Source: Myxococcota bacterium
GTDB lineage: Bacteria; Myxococcota_A; Bradymonadia; UBA7976; UBA1532
Reading direction: 5' to 3'
Assembly (NCBI GenBank): GCA_023150895.1
Contig: JAKLJY010000053.1
Span: 1-54,171, forward strand
Length of the DNA stretch: 54,171 nucleotides
Position numbers and translations under genes: made by a program. Numbering within the stretch: position 1 is the stretch's first letter; every line of letters begins with the position of its first letter. This document shows positions 42,902-50,879 of this stretch, one piece after another. The notes under the pieces were generated by a model that was not told the origin of the DNA, searched no databases, and saw only the letters and a list, made by a program, of their open reading frames with translations.

Positions 42902-44578
42902 TCAGCGCAATGGAATCGGAGGCAGCTCGACCGCGCTGCCCATCGCCGCGAGCCACGCCTGCTCCGCCGTGTGGATCGCCCTGAGTCTCGAGTGCAGGAA
43001 GGTCGCGAAGTCGCCCCTCACCAGGGCCTCGTGCGCTTCGCGGGTCACCAGATGACTCGTGAAGATCTCCGCCGGACAATCGGCCGTGCGCACCCGAAGT
43101 CGGAGCGCCGAGATGGATGCGGCGGGGCAGATGACGTGATTCGCCGTGCCGAGAGCGAGGTCACGGTCCAGGCCCCGGGTCTGTTCTGCGTCCAGAAGGG
43201 GCAGAAAGACCCCCCGGCCCTGCTCTCCGAGTTGCCGGACCGGTGCGTCCATCGGCTGGCCGTCGGCGAGGCGGGGGCAGCGCAGGGCGAGCACGGCAGC
43301 GGTGACCTTTGGCCGCGCCCAACCAAAGTTGACCCGCCCGCCGGGCGCCCTGATGACCCTCGCGGGTTTCACCTTGCGCCCGACCTCGCGCGCCTGCACG
43401 GGAATCCCGAGGCCGCGCGCGAGCTCTCGCCATGTGGCGACGATGATGTGCGACGCGATGCCGCCTGCGAATCGCTCTGAAATGGCAGCATCGGCCATCC
43501 AACTGCGGAGGGTGCTCAGCTGCGTTTCGGAGACGCTGCCGTGGCACTCGAGATGGACCCGGGCAGCAAAGACGAGCATGTAGCCGGAGGGCAGCACGGC
43601 CGGCCCGCCGAACCCGAGTGTCTCGAGGAACGTTGCGGCCCAGACCGCGGCCGCACCGACCGCCGTCATCGTGGCGCGATTCTTCCCAATGAGCGCGGCC
43701 AGGCGCTCGGAGTCCACTTCCACCGGCTCGAGGCCGTAGCCCGCGGCGACCACTTTCAGGAGCTGGTCCCGGTCGACGCTTTCCCATCCCAAGGGGGTCA
43801 GGCGCCCGACGACATCCTCGTCCAGGGTCTGCTCCAGGTCGAAATCCTCGGCGAAAGACAGCGCCCGCGCCATGTGGAAGTCGCCCATCCGCGTGCCGCC
43901 CTGGTTCAGGCGCTTGAACGTCATTGTGACCGGGCCGAGCTCGTCCGTGGCCAGCGGAACCACGGGGATCATGTAGTCTACGAACGCCGAACGGAGCGCG
44001 CGCGCTCGGTTGGCGACCTCGCGGTTCGCCTTCGCCTGTTCGCGCCATTCGTCGAACAGGGCGTCGTCCAGCAGGATCGCCAGCGGAAGCCAATGTGTAC
44101 TGCCCGCACTGTCGTCATCCCCGGTTACGTGACTGAAGCTCCCCTCGGCCGACGACACGTCGAACGCGACCGCCCACGGCGTGCCGTCGGGCGCATGAAG
44201 GCCATCCGTACCGGTCCAGAGGGGCGGACTCAGACCCTCTCGGGTGTAGAGCCCGGCCCCGAGCGCCGCGAAGAGTGTCGTCATGCGCTGCATGCCGTCG
44301 AGCAGGTATGTCTGCGTCGTGGCCATGGGCACCTCGGGCAATCGCAGATCGAACGGTCCCACCGGCGACGGGGTCTTCAGTCGCTTCAGCGTGCGCCAGA
44401 CCATCAGCGAGCCGCTCGGCAGTCCCTTGCGCACCGAATCGAGTAGCTCCAGACGCTGCTCGCCGCTCCAGACGAAGTCGCGCTGAAACGGCGGGATCCG
44501 GATCTCACCGCTGCGCAACTGCTCGAGCAGGTTCGGCAGGCGCTCGATGGTCGGTGCCTTGAGAAACGATTGAGCCAT
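42902..44578 (-). CDS. DUF262-family protein (GmrSD/ParB-like) of the AAA/TOPRIM cassette
   Basis: 558 residues from the ATG at 44578, which shares one base with the TOPRIM gene stop (TGATG). The N-terminal DUF262 signature is clear: IRIPPFQRDFVWSGEQRLEL (27-46) and YLLDGMQRMTTL (91-102). The normal motif is DGQQR, so the first Gln is Met here. DUF262 domains hydrolyse NTPs or read modified DNA in GmrSD and related systems. The C-terminal half has TANHVICPA near residue 480, which may be a decayed form of the D-H-I-x-P motif of the DUF1524 HNH nuclease. If so, the catalytic Asp is Asn. A REP-like cluster begins six bases after the stop. Confidence 0.85.
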   Translation of the reverse strand: MAQSFLKAPTIERLPNLLEQLRSGEIRIPPFQRDFVWSGEQRLELLDSVRKGLPSGSLMVWRTLKRLKTPSPVGPFDLRLPEVPMATTQTYLLDGMQRMTTLFAALGAGLYTREGLSPPLWTGTDGLHAPDGTPWAVAFDVSSAEGSFSHVTGDDDSAGSTHWLPLAILLDDALFDEWREQAKANREVANRARALRSAFVDYMIPVVPLATDELGPVTMTFKRLNQGGTRMGDFHMARALSFAEDFDLEQTLDEDVVGRLTPLGWESVDRDQLLKVVAAGYGLEPVEVDSERLAALIGKNRATMTAVGAAAVWAATFLETLGFGGPAVLPSGYMLVFAARVHLECHGSVSETQLSTLRSWMADAAISERFAGGIASHIIVATWRELARGLGIPVQAREVGRKVKPARVIRAPGGRVNFGWARPKVTAAVLALRCPRLADGQPMDAPVRQLGEQGRGVFLPLLDAEQTRGLDRDLALGTANHVICPAASISALRLRVRTADCPAEIFTSHLVTREAHEALVRGDFATFLHSRLRAIHTAEQAWLAAMGSAVELPPIPLR

Positions 44579-45630
44579 CAGAGACGCCCCCAGATCACAC
44601 CCAGAAGTTCGCGGAGTTCATCCGTGGCACCTTGATATCCTCGGCCACGGCGATAGACCTCACGGATCGCGTCCTTGCCGATCCCATCTTTGAGCACAGC
44701 CTTTTCGAGCGGACGGAGCAGATTCCAGACGACATGATCCGTCCGGGTGCCGTCGGCGCCGTGCCCCTGGTCGAAGTCCAGATGAGCGATGACCCGCTCA
44801 TCGAGCGTTTCCAGCGCCAGCGCCGCGAGGAACCGTCGGCGAGGGGTGCCCGGCCGACCGATACCGCCGCGAAGGGTCGCGGCGTTTGCCTGGTACGCGG
44901 CGTCCCAGGCCTGCTTGATGTCTGCGGTCTGAGGGCCGAGGACGGCCGCAGCCGACCTCCGGATCTCGCGCGGTGGGACGTAGTTCTCGGCCGCTCTGCG
45001 CTCGAGCACATGGCCGCATCTGTTCGGAGACATGCCGGCCGCTCGCGCCACCGCCCCGATGAGGCGGCGGGCGTCCTTTGCTTTCGTCGATAGTTGCTTG
45101 GGGGCCTTCGCGTCGCTGTCGACCATGCAGAACACCCTGCACCGCTCGATCGCGTGGTCCCGAATGCGCTTCAAGCGCGGCTCGACCTCTCCGATGCCGC
45201 CGGCGGACTCGAAGACGAGCCAGCCGCGTGCCTCTGCGGTCTCCAGCTGCGCGCGCGTGGCGGTGTCCGCGAAAGCGAGCAGGAAGTCGCGATCGTGGCG
45301 ACCGTTCTCCACGAGAACTCGCAACGGGTAACCGAGCAGTGTGAGTGCCGTCGAAGGCGACCGCGCCGACGGGTCGCCAGCGGGATCGGGCACGACGCGA
45401 ACCCGATCGTGGGCCCCCAGAGCGGCGGCCTGTTCGCCGCTGTCCCAGATTTCGCGGAGCGTCTCCTCTGTCTCGCGGGGCCAGGTTTTGGCCCATGTCT
45501 CCCACGTCGGCCGGTCCAAGGGCACGATGTGGTGGCGCTCGCTGGCGCCGAACGCGCACAGTCCGAGGACCTCCAGTGTCTGCGCCGCCGACGGCACCTG
45601 CGTCAAGGCGCTGTCGAGCTCAACCACCAC
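44578..45630 (-). CDS. TOPRIM-domain nuclease-like protein
   Basis: About 350 residues from GTG 45630; the next codon (GTG 45627) is an alternative. It overlaps the AAA gene by 11 bp. TOPRIM features: LRVLVENGRHDRDFL (acidic Glu108), a small FESAGGIGEVE loop (~140), FCMVDSDAKAP (Asp171, Asp173), then LERRAAENYVP (~209-219), the R-x-x-EN-Y element usual after the TOPRIM core in OLD-like proteins. TOPRIM proteins with an AAA ATPase partner (AbiL, PARIS and similar) act as nucleases triggered by phage. The N-terminal 100 residues are unrecognised. Gabija fuses ATPase and TOPRIM in one chain; here they are separate. Confidence 0.78.
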   Translation of the reverse strand: MVVELDSALTQVPSAAQTLEVLGLCAFGASERHHIVPLDRPTWETWAKTWPRETEETLREIWDSGEQAAALGAHDRVRVVPDPAGDPSARSPSTALTLLGYPLRVLVENGRHDRDFLLAFADTATRAQLETAEARGWLVFESAGGIGEVEPRLKRIRDHAIERCRVFCMVDSDAKAPKQLSTKAKDARRLIGAVARAAGMSPNRCGHVLERRAAENYVPPREIRRSAAAVLGPQTADIKQAWDAAYQANAATLRGGIGRPGTPRRRFLAALALETLDERVIAHLDFDQGHGADGTRTDHVVWNLLRPLEKAVLKDGIGKDAIREVYRRGRGYQGATDELRELLGVIWGRL

Positions 45631-46855
45631 GGCGACGTCTCGAGCCGAGGAGTTCGCGTCGCATGACCCCCATCGTGTCGAACGCTTGCTCGAGCGTGGC
45701 CGAAGTCGGCCGGCCGTCGCGGTCGAGGGGAATGGGAACCGGCTTTGCGGCCCCCCCCTCGATGGGCTCAATCCACAGAATTCGAACGTCATGGGCGAGC
45801 CGCTCGATCGCGGCTTCGAGCGCGGCCAGCAGGAAGATCTCGGAGTGCGTCTCGATGAGCACCGACGCCTGAGCATTCTCGGCGAGCACCTCGACGACGT
45901 GTCGGCCGAGTGCCCGTTGGAGCCGGGGATGCAGGTGCGACTCCGGTTCCTCCACGATTAGCAGGCCGCCATCCAAGCGGATCTGCTCCAGGCCGACGAT
46001 CACGGGAAACATGCGTTGGAGACCGGCGCCCGACTCCGGGAAGGCGACGGCGATGCCCGGAGAGCGAACCGGGCTGAGCACGAGTCTGGCCATGTCACTC
46101 GAGTCGGACGCCTTCGAGAGCGTGTTCTCGGTGGACTGCCGGTAGAATGCCGACACGGCCGCGAGCAACCTGGGGCTGGAGAACAAGATGTCCTTGGCCT
46201 CGCCGCCATCGCCGCGGATCACGCCGGCCCCCCCGACGGGCGTGGCATGCAGCGGCGGCCCGACTCTCGCGGCCCCCAGCCACCGGATGCCGTTCAGGGC
46301 GGCGACGAGTTCGTTTCGAAGAGCCGCGCCACCGGGGAGTCCGTCGGCACTCGGCATGAGACCATCGAGAGCGACCGGGACGCGTTCGCCACTGAGTTCG
46401 AAGACTCCAGGGTTCTCACCATCGCGGCCAGCGACCCCGCCGACGCGGTCGAGGGAGACCGAAGCGCCGCCACGCCGCTCGATCTGAATCCGGGCGACAC
46501 GAAGGTCTCCCGCGTCACCGCGTCGTTCGAGCGTCCAGCGCCAGCGGGTGCCGGAGGAGAGTTCGAGGCCGAGGACGAGATCGGCGTCGTCGGCGGGATC
46601 CAGTTCGCCGCGCCACAGTGTCGCGCGAGGACTCGCGCCGGCCAACGGTGAGCTGCCCGTTACAAGGCCCTCCCGGCCGGCCATCCGGGACTCGGCGATG
46701 AGTGCCGGAAGCCGAACGAGGGCCGTCTTGCCGCTGTTGTTCTCTCCGTAAACGAGCGTCAGCCTCCCGAGTTCCACCTGGAAGGGATCCCTGAAGCAGC
46801 GGTACCGGGAGCCGGAGGCGCCGGAGATTCGAGCAATCGGGCGACGGGAGGACAT
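45620..46855 (-). CDS. AAA ATPase (AAA_15/DUF3696-like), first gene of the cassette
   Basis: 411 residues from the ATG at 46855, chosen because GGAGA lies eight bases upstream; the open frame continues further but runs into repeats. Walker A is YGENNSGKTALVR (36-48). Walker B is GLLIVEEPESHLHPRLQ (~297), followed by the IETHSEIFLL histidine loop (~337). The end, PIPLDRDGRPTSATLEQAFD, resembles DUF3696. This is an ABC/SMC-like sensor ATPase of the kind that controls an effector encoded next to it. Its stop overlaps the TOPRIM gene start. The upstream 537 bp hold REP-like and 21-bp repeats. Confidence 0.87.
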   Translation of the reverse strand: MSSRRPIARISGASGSRYRCFRDPFQVELGRLTLVYGENNSGKTALVRLPALIAESRMAGREGLVTGSSPLAGASPRATLWRGELDPADDADLVLGLELSSGTRWRWTLERRGDAGDLRVARIQIERRGGASVSLDRVGGVAGRDGENPGVFELSGERVPVALDGLMPSADGLPGGAALRNELVAALNGIRWLGAARVGPPLHATPVGGAGVIRGDGGEAKDILFSSPRLLAAVSAFYRQSTENTLSKASDSSDMARLVLSPVRSPGIAVAFPESGAGLQRMFPVIVGLEQIRLDGGLLIVEEPESHLHPRLQRALGRHVVEVLAENAQASVLIETHSEIFLLAALEAAIERLAHDVRILWIEPIEGGAAKPVPIPLDRDGRPTSATLEQAFDTMGVMRRELLGSRRRRGG

Positions 46856-46923
46856 GGCGCAGTTCTCCGATACGACGTGACCCCCAAGCAAGAACGTCGT
46901 GCGCGGGACGGCGTGAACGGTGC

Positions 46924-46980
46924 GGACGAGGTGCCCGGACGAGGTGCCAGGCACTTCCGGACGAGGTGCCAGGCACTTCG
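46924..46980. repeat. REP-like palindrome cluster upstream of the AAA gene
   Basis: Three tandem units, the first truncated: GGACGAGGTGCCC, then two 22-bp copies of GGACGAGGTGCCAGGCACTT followed by C-C and C-G. Each full unit can form a GAGGTGCC/GGCACTTC hairpin. It is the counterpart of the cluster at 42845-42896; together they bracket the three-gene cassette. Confidence 0.8.
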
Positions 46981-46987
46981 GCGGAAT

Positions 46988-47092
46988 CACGCGCATCGAC
47001 CCCCGCTCGACGGGACGGCGCCCTCGATCAATCCCCGATCGACCCCGATCAATGCACTTTGAGCCCGGATCGATGGGGATCAGCACCCGATC
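46988..47092 (-). repeat. 21-bp-period degenerate tandem block, proximal (5 units)
   Basis: On the minus strand five consecutive 21-mers begin with GATCGGG, GATCCGG, GATCGGG, GATCGAG and GAGCGGG. Each, from the second on, is preceded by an A/G-T-C/T triplet. The GA-C-GGG start is kept while the rest varies. Read as protein it gives the heptads IDPGSKC, IDRGRSG, IDRGRRP. Confidence 0.7.
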
Positions 47093-47208
47093 GACGACGT
47101 CTGGAGCCGAGACAATCCAGCGTCTCGCGCAGCAAATCGAGCTCGGACATCGATCAATGGCCTGGCAGTAGGGCGCGGCTCGCGAACCCCCTCATCCGTC
47201 GTCGTTCG

Positions 47209-47376
47209 CGCCGGCATCGACATCGGGGGCGCCGCGTGCTTCATCAACTCCGCATCTCGGCCCATTGTGCGGGTCTGCGACGTCATTGCCTGGGGTTGGA
47301 AGTTCATCGATCGCGCTCGAAGCGTCATCGATCGATGTGGAGTTTCCATTGATCGATCTCCCCTTCGCATTGCCAC
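47209..47376 (-). repeat. 21-bp-period degenerate tandem block, distal (8 units)
   Basis: Eight consecutive minus-strand 21-mers carry ATG at positions 7-9 in every unit, five of them within or near a GATCAATG/GATCGATG/GCAATG word. The period equals two turns of B-DNA. As protein this gives Met every seventh residue (RSM, RSM, RSM, QAM, RTM, ELM, PPM). A ninth, more decayed unit (GACG instead of GATG) may precede 47209. Confidence 0.75.
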
Positions 47377-47392
47377 AGCCCGCGCGCCCGAA

Positions 47393-48103
47393 TCAGCGCA
47401 GCACGACCCCGAAGATCGGCGCGATGCCGCCCGTCGAGCCCGTCATGGCCTGGGTGGCCTTGGTGCAGTAGCAGGTCGTGTCGTTGCGCACGCACTTCTC
47501 CTTGCAGCAGCAGGACTCGTTGCCGTCCTTGCTGGCGCAGGTGACGCCGTTGCAGGTGCCGAGGTTGTCGTTGTCGAGCGCGAAGCGGCGGACCTCGATG
47601 CCCGGGCCTCCGTCGGCGCCCTCGTCGAGGAGCGCGTCGAGGACGTCGCCGCGCAGAAGCACGCCGGCGATCGGGCTGAGGCTGTCGTGCAGGCCATCTG
47701 GGAACCCCGCGCCGGTCTCGGCGGCGAAGACGCGGCCGTCGGGGGTCAGGACGCGGGCGTCGTCGGCGCCGATTTCGGCCAGCGCGAGAGCGGCGTCTTC
47801 TCGCTGCACCTCGATAAGGTCGACCTCCGGCGTTCGGCTCGTGACGAGCGTATAGGGCTCGCCGTCGACGCGCAGGTCGTGAACCAGGGCGCCGTCGCGG
47901 CGCGTGAGGCCGTATCGCTCGACGACGTGCGAGTCGCCCGCACAGTCGGCGACCTCGAGGCGGCGCTCGATGCCGACGGTGCCGGTGCCACTCTGCGACC
48001 GGTCTTCCGGGTCGGCGTCGCCACAGCCGGTGAGCGCGGCGGCGAAGGTGAAGGTGACGAAGGCGGCGATGGCGGTCGCGAACGGGCTGATCGGCTTGCG
48101 CAT
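47393..48103 (-). CDS. Lipoprotein with C-terminal cysteine cluster
   Basis: 236 residues from the ATG at 48103, with GAGGAG eight bases upstream. The lipobox is FAAALTGC with Cys27. The middle part is acidic and has no motif I recognise. Residues ~185-220 contain nine cysteines, including TCNGVTCASKDGNESCCCKE and CVRNDTTCYC, likely to be disulfide-linked or metal-binding. The far C-terminus is hydrophobic and ends GVVLR. No homologue is recognised. It is divergent from the gene at 48236 and upstream of the AAA cassette on the same strand, but the 537-bp repeat region separates them, so shared transcription is not assumed. Confidence 0.75.
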   Translation of the reverse strand: MRKPISPFATAIAAFVTFTFAAALTGCGDADPEDRSQSGTGTVGIERRLEVADCAGDSHVVERYGLTRRDGALVHDLRVDGEPYTLVTSRTPEVDLIEVQREDAALALAEIGADDARVLTPDGRVFAAETGAGFPDGLHDSLSPIAGVLLRGDVLDALLDEGADGGPGIEVRRFALDNDNLGTCNGVTCASKDGNESCCCKEKCVRNDTTCYCTKATQAMTGSTGGIAPIFGVVLR

Positions 48104-48235
48104 TTCGAATCTCCTCGAGGGGGTCGGGGTGTGCCCGGACATACCGCGGGGCCCGAACGGTCCTTTTTTCCTGTCACGCATCACGCCCGGGGCTTGACCC
48201 GACCCGCCCCCGACCGTGTTACCCTGCGCGGCACT

Positions 48236-48637
48236 ATGAGCCTCCTCTCCGGATTCCTCCCCGCCCGTCGCCCCGCAGCCGCCGAGCTCGTGGCCGTCGT
48301 CGAAGCCGCCATCCCCGAGGCCAAGCGCCTGCAGAAGAAGCTCGAGGCCGCGGGCATTCCCGTCGTCCTCGGCGGCAAGGAGTGCTGCTCCTCCGGGGGC
48401 TGCGCGCCCAAGGCCGCCATCATGGTCCCGCGCGAGGCCATCCCGCAGGTGCAGGCCGTCCTGCAGGACGAGTGGGAGAGCAACCTGCAGCGCGAGAAAC
48501 ACTGCGACCCCGACCTGCTCGCCAAGGTGAAAGCCGCGCAGGAGACCGTCTCGGACCACCCCGCCTGCCCGGCCTGCGGGCATGTCGGGCCGCTCGACCG
48601 CGGCGCCTGCGGCGACTGCGGGCTGTTTCTCGGGTGA
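48236..48637 (+). CDS. Small cytoplasmic zinc-ribbon protein
   Basis: 133 residues, no signal peptide. The N-terminal half is a short alpha/beta region (VAVVEAAIPEAKRLQKKLEA) with a KECCSSGGCAPKAAIMVPRE cysteine cluster, then IPQVQAVLQDEWESNL. The C-terminus is a zinc ribbon of the CPACGH-x(8)-CGDCGLFLG type. The overall plan resembles small putative signal-transducing proteins with a DUF2007-like fold and a ribbon, but I am not sure of the family. A TTGACC box is present about 40 bp upstream of the ATG, and no ribosome site is evident, so a short or absent leader is possible. Function unknown. Confidence 0.75.
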   Translation: MSLLSGFLPARRPAAAELVAVVEAAIPEAKRLQKKLEAAGIPVVLGGKECCSSGGCAPKAAIMVPREAIPQVQAVLQDEWESNLQREKHCDPDLLAKVKAAQETVSDHPACPACGHVGPLDRGACGDCGLFLG

Positions 48638-48722
48638 GGCAAGGCGTGCGCGCCGGACGCGGTCCCGAGATTTCGATTGCGGTCGGCGTGCGCGCCGACT
48701 ATGGAGGCCCCAAGGGGTCCCC

Positions 48723-49967
48723 ATGGCGCCGTTTCCGTCGTTCTCCGCACTGAGGTCATTCGCGCTCGCCGCGACGCTCGCGCTCGTCGGGATGCCGTCC
48801 GCGCGGGCCGGCGACCCGCCCTTCCACCTGGGCCCGCCCGCCGCGACCGGGAACCCGGAGGCCGCAGCGGCCTCTCTCGCGACCGCAGTCGAGGCCTTCA
48901 AGGCGCGCAAACCCGCCGTGGCGCTCGAACACGCCGAGGCCGCCTGGCGCGCCGGCGGCTCGGTCGACGCGCTCGAACTCGTGGCCGTCTCCGCACTTCA
49001 GGCGGGCAAGACGCCGCTCGCCCATCAGGCGTATGCGCACCTCGCCACGCTGGAGGCGGCGCCGCCGACGGTGCGCGCTCGGGCCGAGAAACAGCGCGCC
49101 GCTCTGGAGAAGCAGGCCCGCGGCGTTCTCGTCGAGGTCGAGCCTGCAGGCGCCCTCGTCACGCTCGACGACGTGCGTCTCGGCGCCGCCCCCCTGCAGG
49201 CCGCCGTTTATCTCTTCCCCGGGCCGCACCGCCTCTCGGTCACCGCGCCCGGCCACCAGGCGGGTGAACTGCGGTTTCAGGTCGGGAAGACCGGTGCGGC
49301 CGGCGCTCGCCTGACCCTCGCGCCGCTCGAGGACGCCCCGGTTCCGGCATCCGGCGCCCCGCCACCGCCCGCCGCCCCGCCGACCGCTGCCGCATCGCCG
49401 GCCCCCGCGCCCCCTTCGAGTGCGCCGCCCCCCGTGGCGGCGGTGCCCGCGGCCAACGTCGCCGCGAGTCGGCTGACCGGCGCCCGGGTGCGCGCCACGC
49501 TGCTCGCGCCGTCGGCCCTTTCGGCGTGGCTCGGCCGCCGCGTTCGGGTCCGGACCGCCGACGGTCTTCGCGAGGGCGTTCTGCAGGCCATTGCGGAGAC
49601 GTCGATCTACGTCGGGGAGGCCGACGACGCCCGGCGCACGTCCTATGCGCGCATCGTGAGCATCGAGCCTCTGGCCGCGGCGCAGACCGCCCCGCCCGGG
49701 GATACGTCGACCGGCGACGCCGCGCTTGCGGGACACTTCGTCGAGGTCGTCCGCTCGGCGGGCGTCGTGGCCAAGGGATACTTCGCCGGACGAGCGGGCG
49801 GGTGTGTTCACCTGGTCGACGACCGGGGCGCTCGCTGCGTGCGCCGGACGAAGTCGACGGTCGTCAACGCGATCCCCGCCGACGCGGCGCAGGCGAACGA
49901 GTCGACCCGACGGCGGGCGGACGCGCGCGACGCGCGGCGCGCGGCGGCCACCGGGGGGACGCCATGA
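48723..49967 (+). CDS. Exported PEGA-domain protein
   Basis: 414 residues; AAGGGG lies five bases before the ATG. Signal peptide 1-29 ends SARA. Residues ~35-115 look like helical TPR-type repeats (AVEAFKARKPAVALEHAEAA, AHQAYAHLATLEAAPP). A PEGA domain follows (~120-190: VLVEVEPAGALVTLDDVRLG, AVYLFPGPHRLSVTAPGH). Residues ~200-245 are a Pro/Ala linker. The C-terminal part (~255-390) contains two similar small-beta segments (LGRRVRVRTADGLREGVLQA and FVEVVRSAGVVAKGYFAGRA), an internal repeat. PEGA proteins are surface or periplasmic scaffolds. It overlaps the next gene by ATGA. Confidence 0.83.
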   Translation: MAPFPSFSALRSFALAATLALVGMPSARAGDPPFHLGPPAATGNPEAAAASLATAVEAFKARKPAVALEHAEAAWRAGGSVDALELVAVSALQAGKTPLAHQAYAHLATLEAAPPTVRARAEKQRAALEKQARGVLVEVEPAGALVTLDDVRLGAAPLQAAVYLFPGPHRLSVTAPGHQAGELRFQVGKTGAAGARLTLAPLEDAPVPASGAPPPPAAPPTAAASPAPAPPSSAPPPVAAVPAANVAASRLTGARVRATLLAPSALSAWLGRRVRVRTADGLREGVLQAIAETSIYVGEADDARRTSYARIVSIEPLAAAQTAPPGDTSTGDAALAGHFVEVVRSAGVVAKGYFAGRAGGCVHLVDDRGARCVRRTKSTVVNAIPADAAQANESTRRRADARDARRAAATGGTP

Positions 49968-50830
49968 CTCGCACGGGCCCATGCCTTTGTGGTGTGTTCC
50001 TTGTGCTGGCCCCGGGCTGGCTCCGGGCCGAGGAGGCCCCGGTCGCGCGCGATGCGCCGATGGCACCGGATGCCGCGGAAGCCGTCGAAACCGGTGTGGC
50101 GCCCGAGGCCGGCACCGAGGAGCAGGAGAGCGCCCGGCGGGGGCCACCCACCGGGGGTCGAAGCCCCATTGCGCCCGTCTCCGTGACCACGGAAACGAAG
50201 CGCTACAGTGTGTCGACGGATCGCGTCGCGTTCGGGTACTCGTCGGAGACCATCGAACGCGTGACGACGCCCGTCGACAGTGCCTTGATGGGGACGTTCT
50301 CCGTCGGCTATTCCGGTGACACGGACGGCAACACCAAGACCGGCCTGTTCACGCTCGGGGTCCGGTATCTCGACCCGACCGGGGACTTCCCCGACGCGGC
50401 GGGCGGATTCCGCCTGGCCTTTTCCTTCGAGATGACGGCGCTCGGATTCGCCGGCGTCTTCACGTACCCCACCGTCTCGGACTCCGGATACGGATACGGC
50501 TCCGAAGACGACGAGGACGAAGAGTCGGAGAAGTTCGGGCGCTTGGGCGCCACGGCGGGGATTGGTGTGAATCTGCTGAACTTCTTCTCTCAATCGCCCG
50601 GCGCGGAGACGCAACGCGGGGTCATGTTGAAAGTGGGCCTCGGTGCCGGCGGCGCCTGGGCTTCCGGCGGCGCGACGGACGGTGTCGAACTCCTGATCGT
50701 GCCGCAGGCCGGGCTGGAGATTCCGTCGTTCAACCCGGGCACGGGCGAGTTCTCTTCATTCGCGATCAGCGGGTTCGTCATTCCGATGGATCCCGCGTAC
50801 TTCTCACTGTCCCTCGGCGGGAGCTTCTGA
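49964..50830 (+). CDS. Exported outer-membrane beta-barrel-like protein
   Basis: 288 residues; the ATG overlaps the PEGA gene stop. Signal peptide 1-22 ends WLRA. An Ala/Glu/Pro-rich low-complexity part (~23-65) precedes alternating hydrophobic/polar strands (LMGTFSVGYSGD, TGLFTLGVRYLDP, FRLAFSFEMTALGFAG, GVMLKVGLGAGGAWASG, YFSLSLGGSF) typical of a small barrel, ending in an aromatic Phe. An acidic tract SEDDEDEESEKF (~185) would be a surface loop. No family is recognised. Co-translation with the PEGA protein suggests a joint envelope function. Confidence 0.75.
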   Translation: MTRTGPCLCGVFLVLAPGWLRAEEAPVARDAPMAPDAAEAVETGVAPEAGTEEQESARRGPPTGGRSPIAPVSVTTETKRYSVSTDRVAFGYSSETIERVTTPVDSALMGTFSVGYSGDTDGNTKTGLFTLGVRYLDPTGDFPDAAGGFRLAFSFEMTALGFAGVFTYPTVSDSGYGYGSEDDEDEESEKFGRLGATAGIGVNLLNFFSQSPGAETQRGVMLKVGLGAGGAWASGGATDGVELLIVPQAGLEIPSFNPGTGEFSSFAISGFVIPMDPAYFSLSLGGSF

Positions 50831-50879
50831 CACGAACGCGGCGCTTTGCCTCCGTTCCTCGGCTCGAAAGGCAGACCTC

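Larger units (their letters stand above)
46856..47392. other. 537-bp repeat-rich intergenic region upstream of the AAA gene
   Basis: No convincing gene. Contains three REP-like units (46924-46980), a 21-bp-period block (46988-47092), a less ordered stretch with scattered GATC/ATCGAT words, and a second 21-bp block (47209-47376). A 98-codon minus-strand frame (47080-47376) runs through the second block but is low-complexity and ends with no recognisable domain, so it is not called as a gene. Confidence 0.7.

Noticed and set aside
44578-46855. Gabija (GajA/GajB)
   Set aside because: GajA fuses ATPase and TOPRIM in one protein and GajB is a UvrD-like helicase. Here ATPase and TOPRIM are separate and the third gene is DUF262.
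46988-47376. 21-bp arrays considered as a CRISPR array or a coding gene
   Set aside because: No spacer structure. The repeats are contiguous and degenerate, and the 98-codon frame through one block has no domain and no convincing ribosome site.
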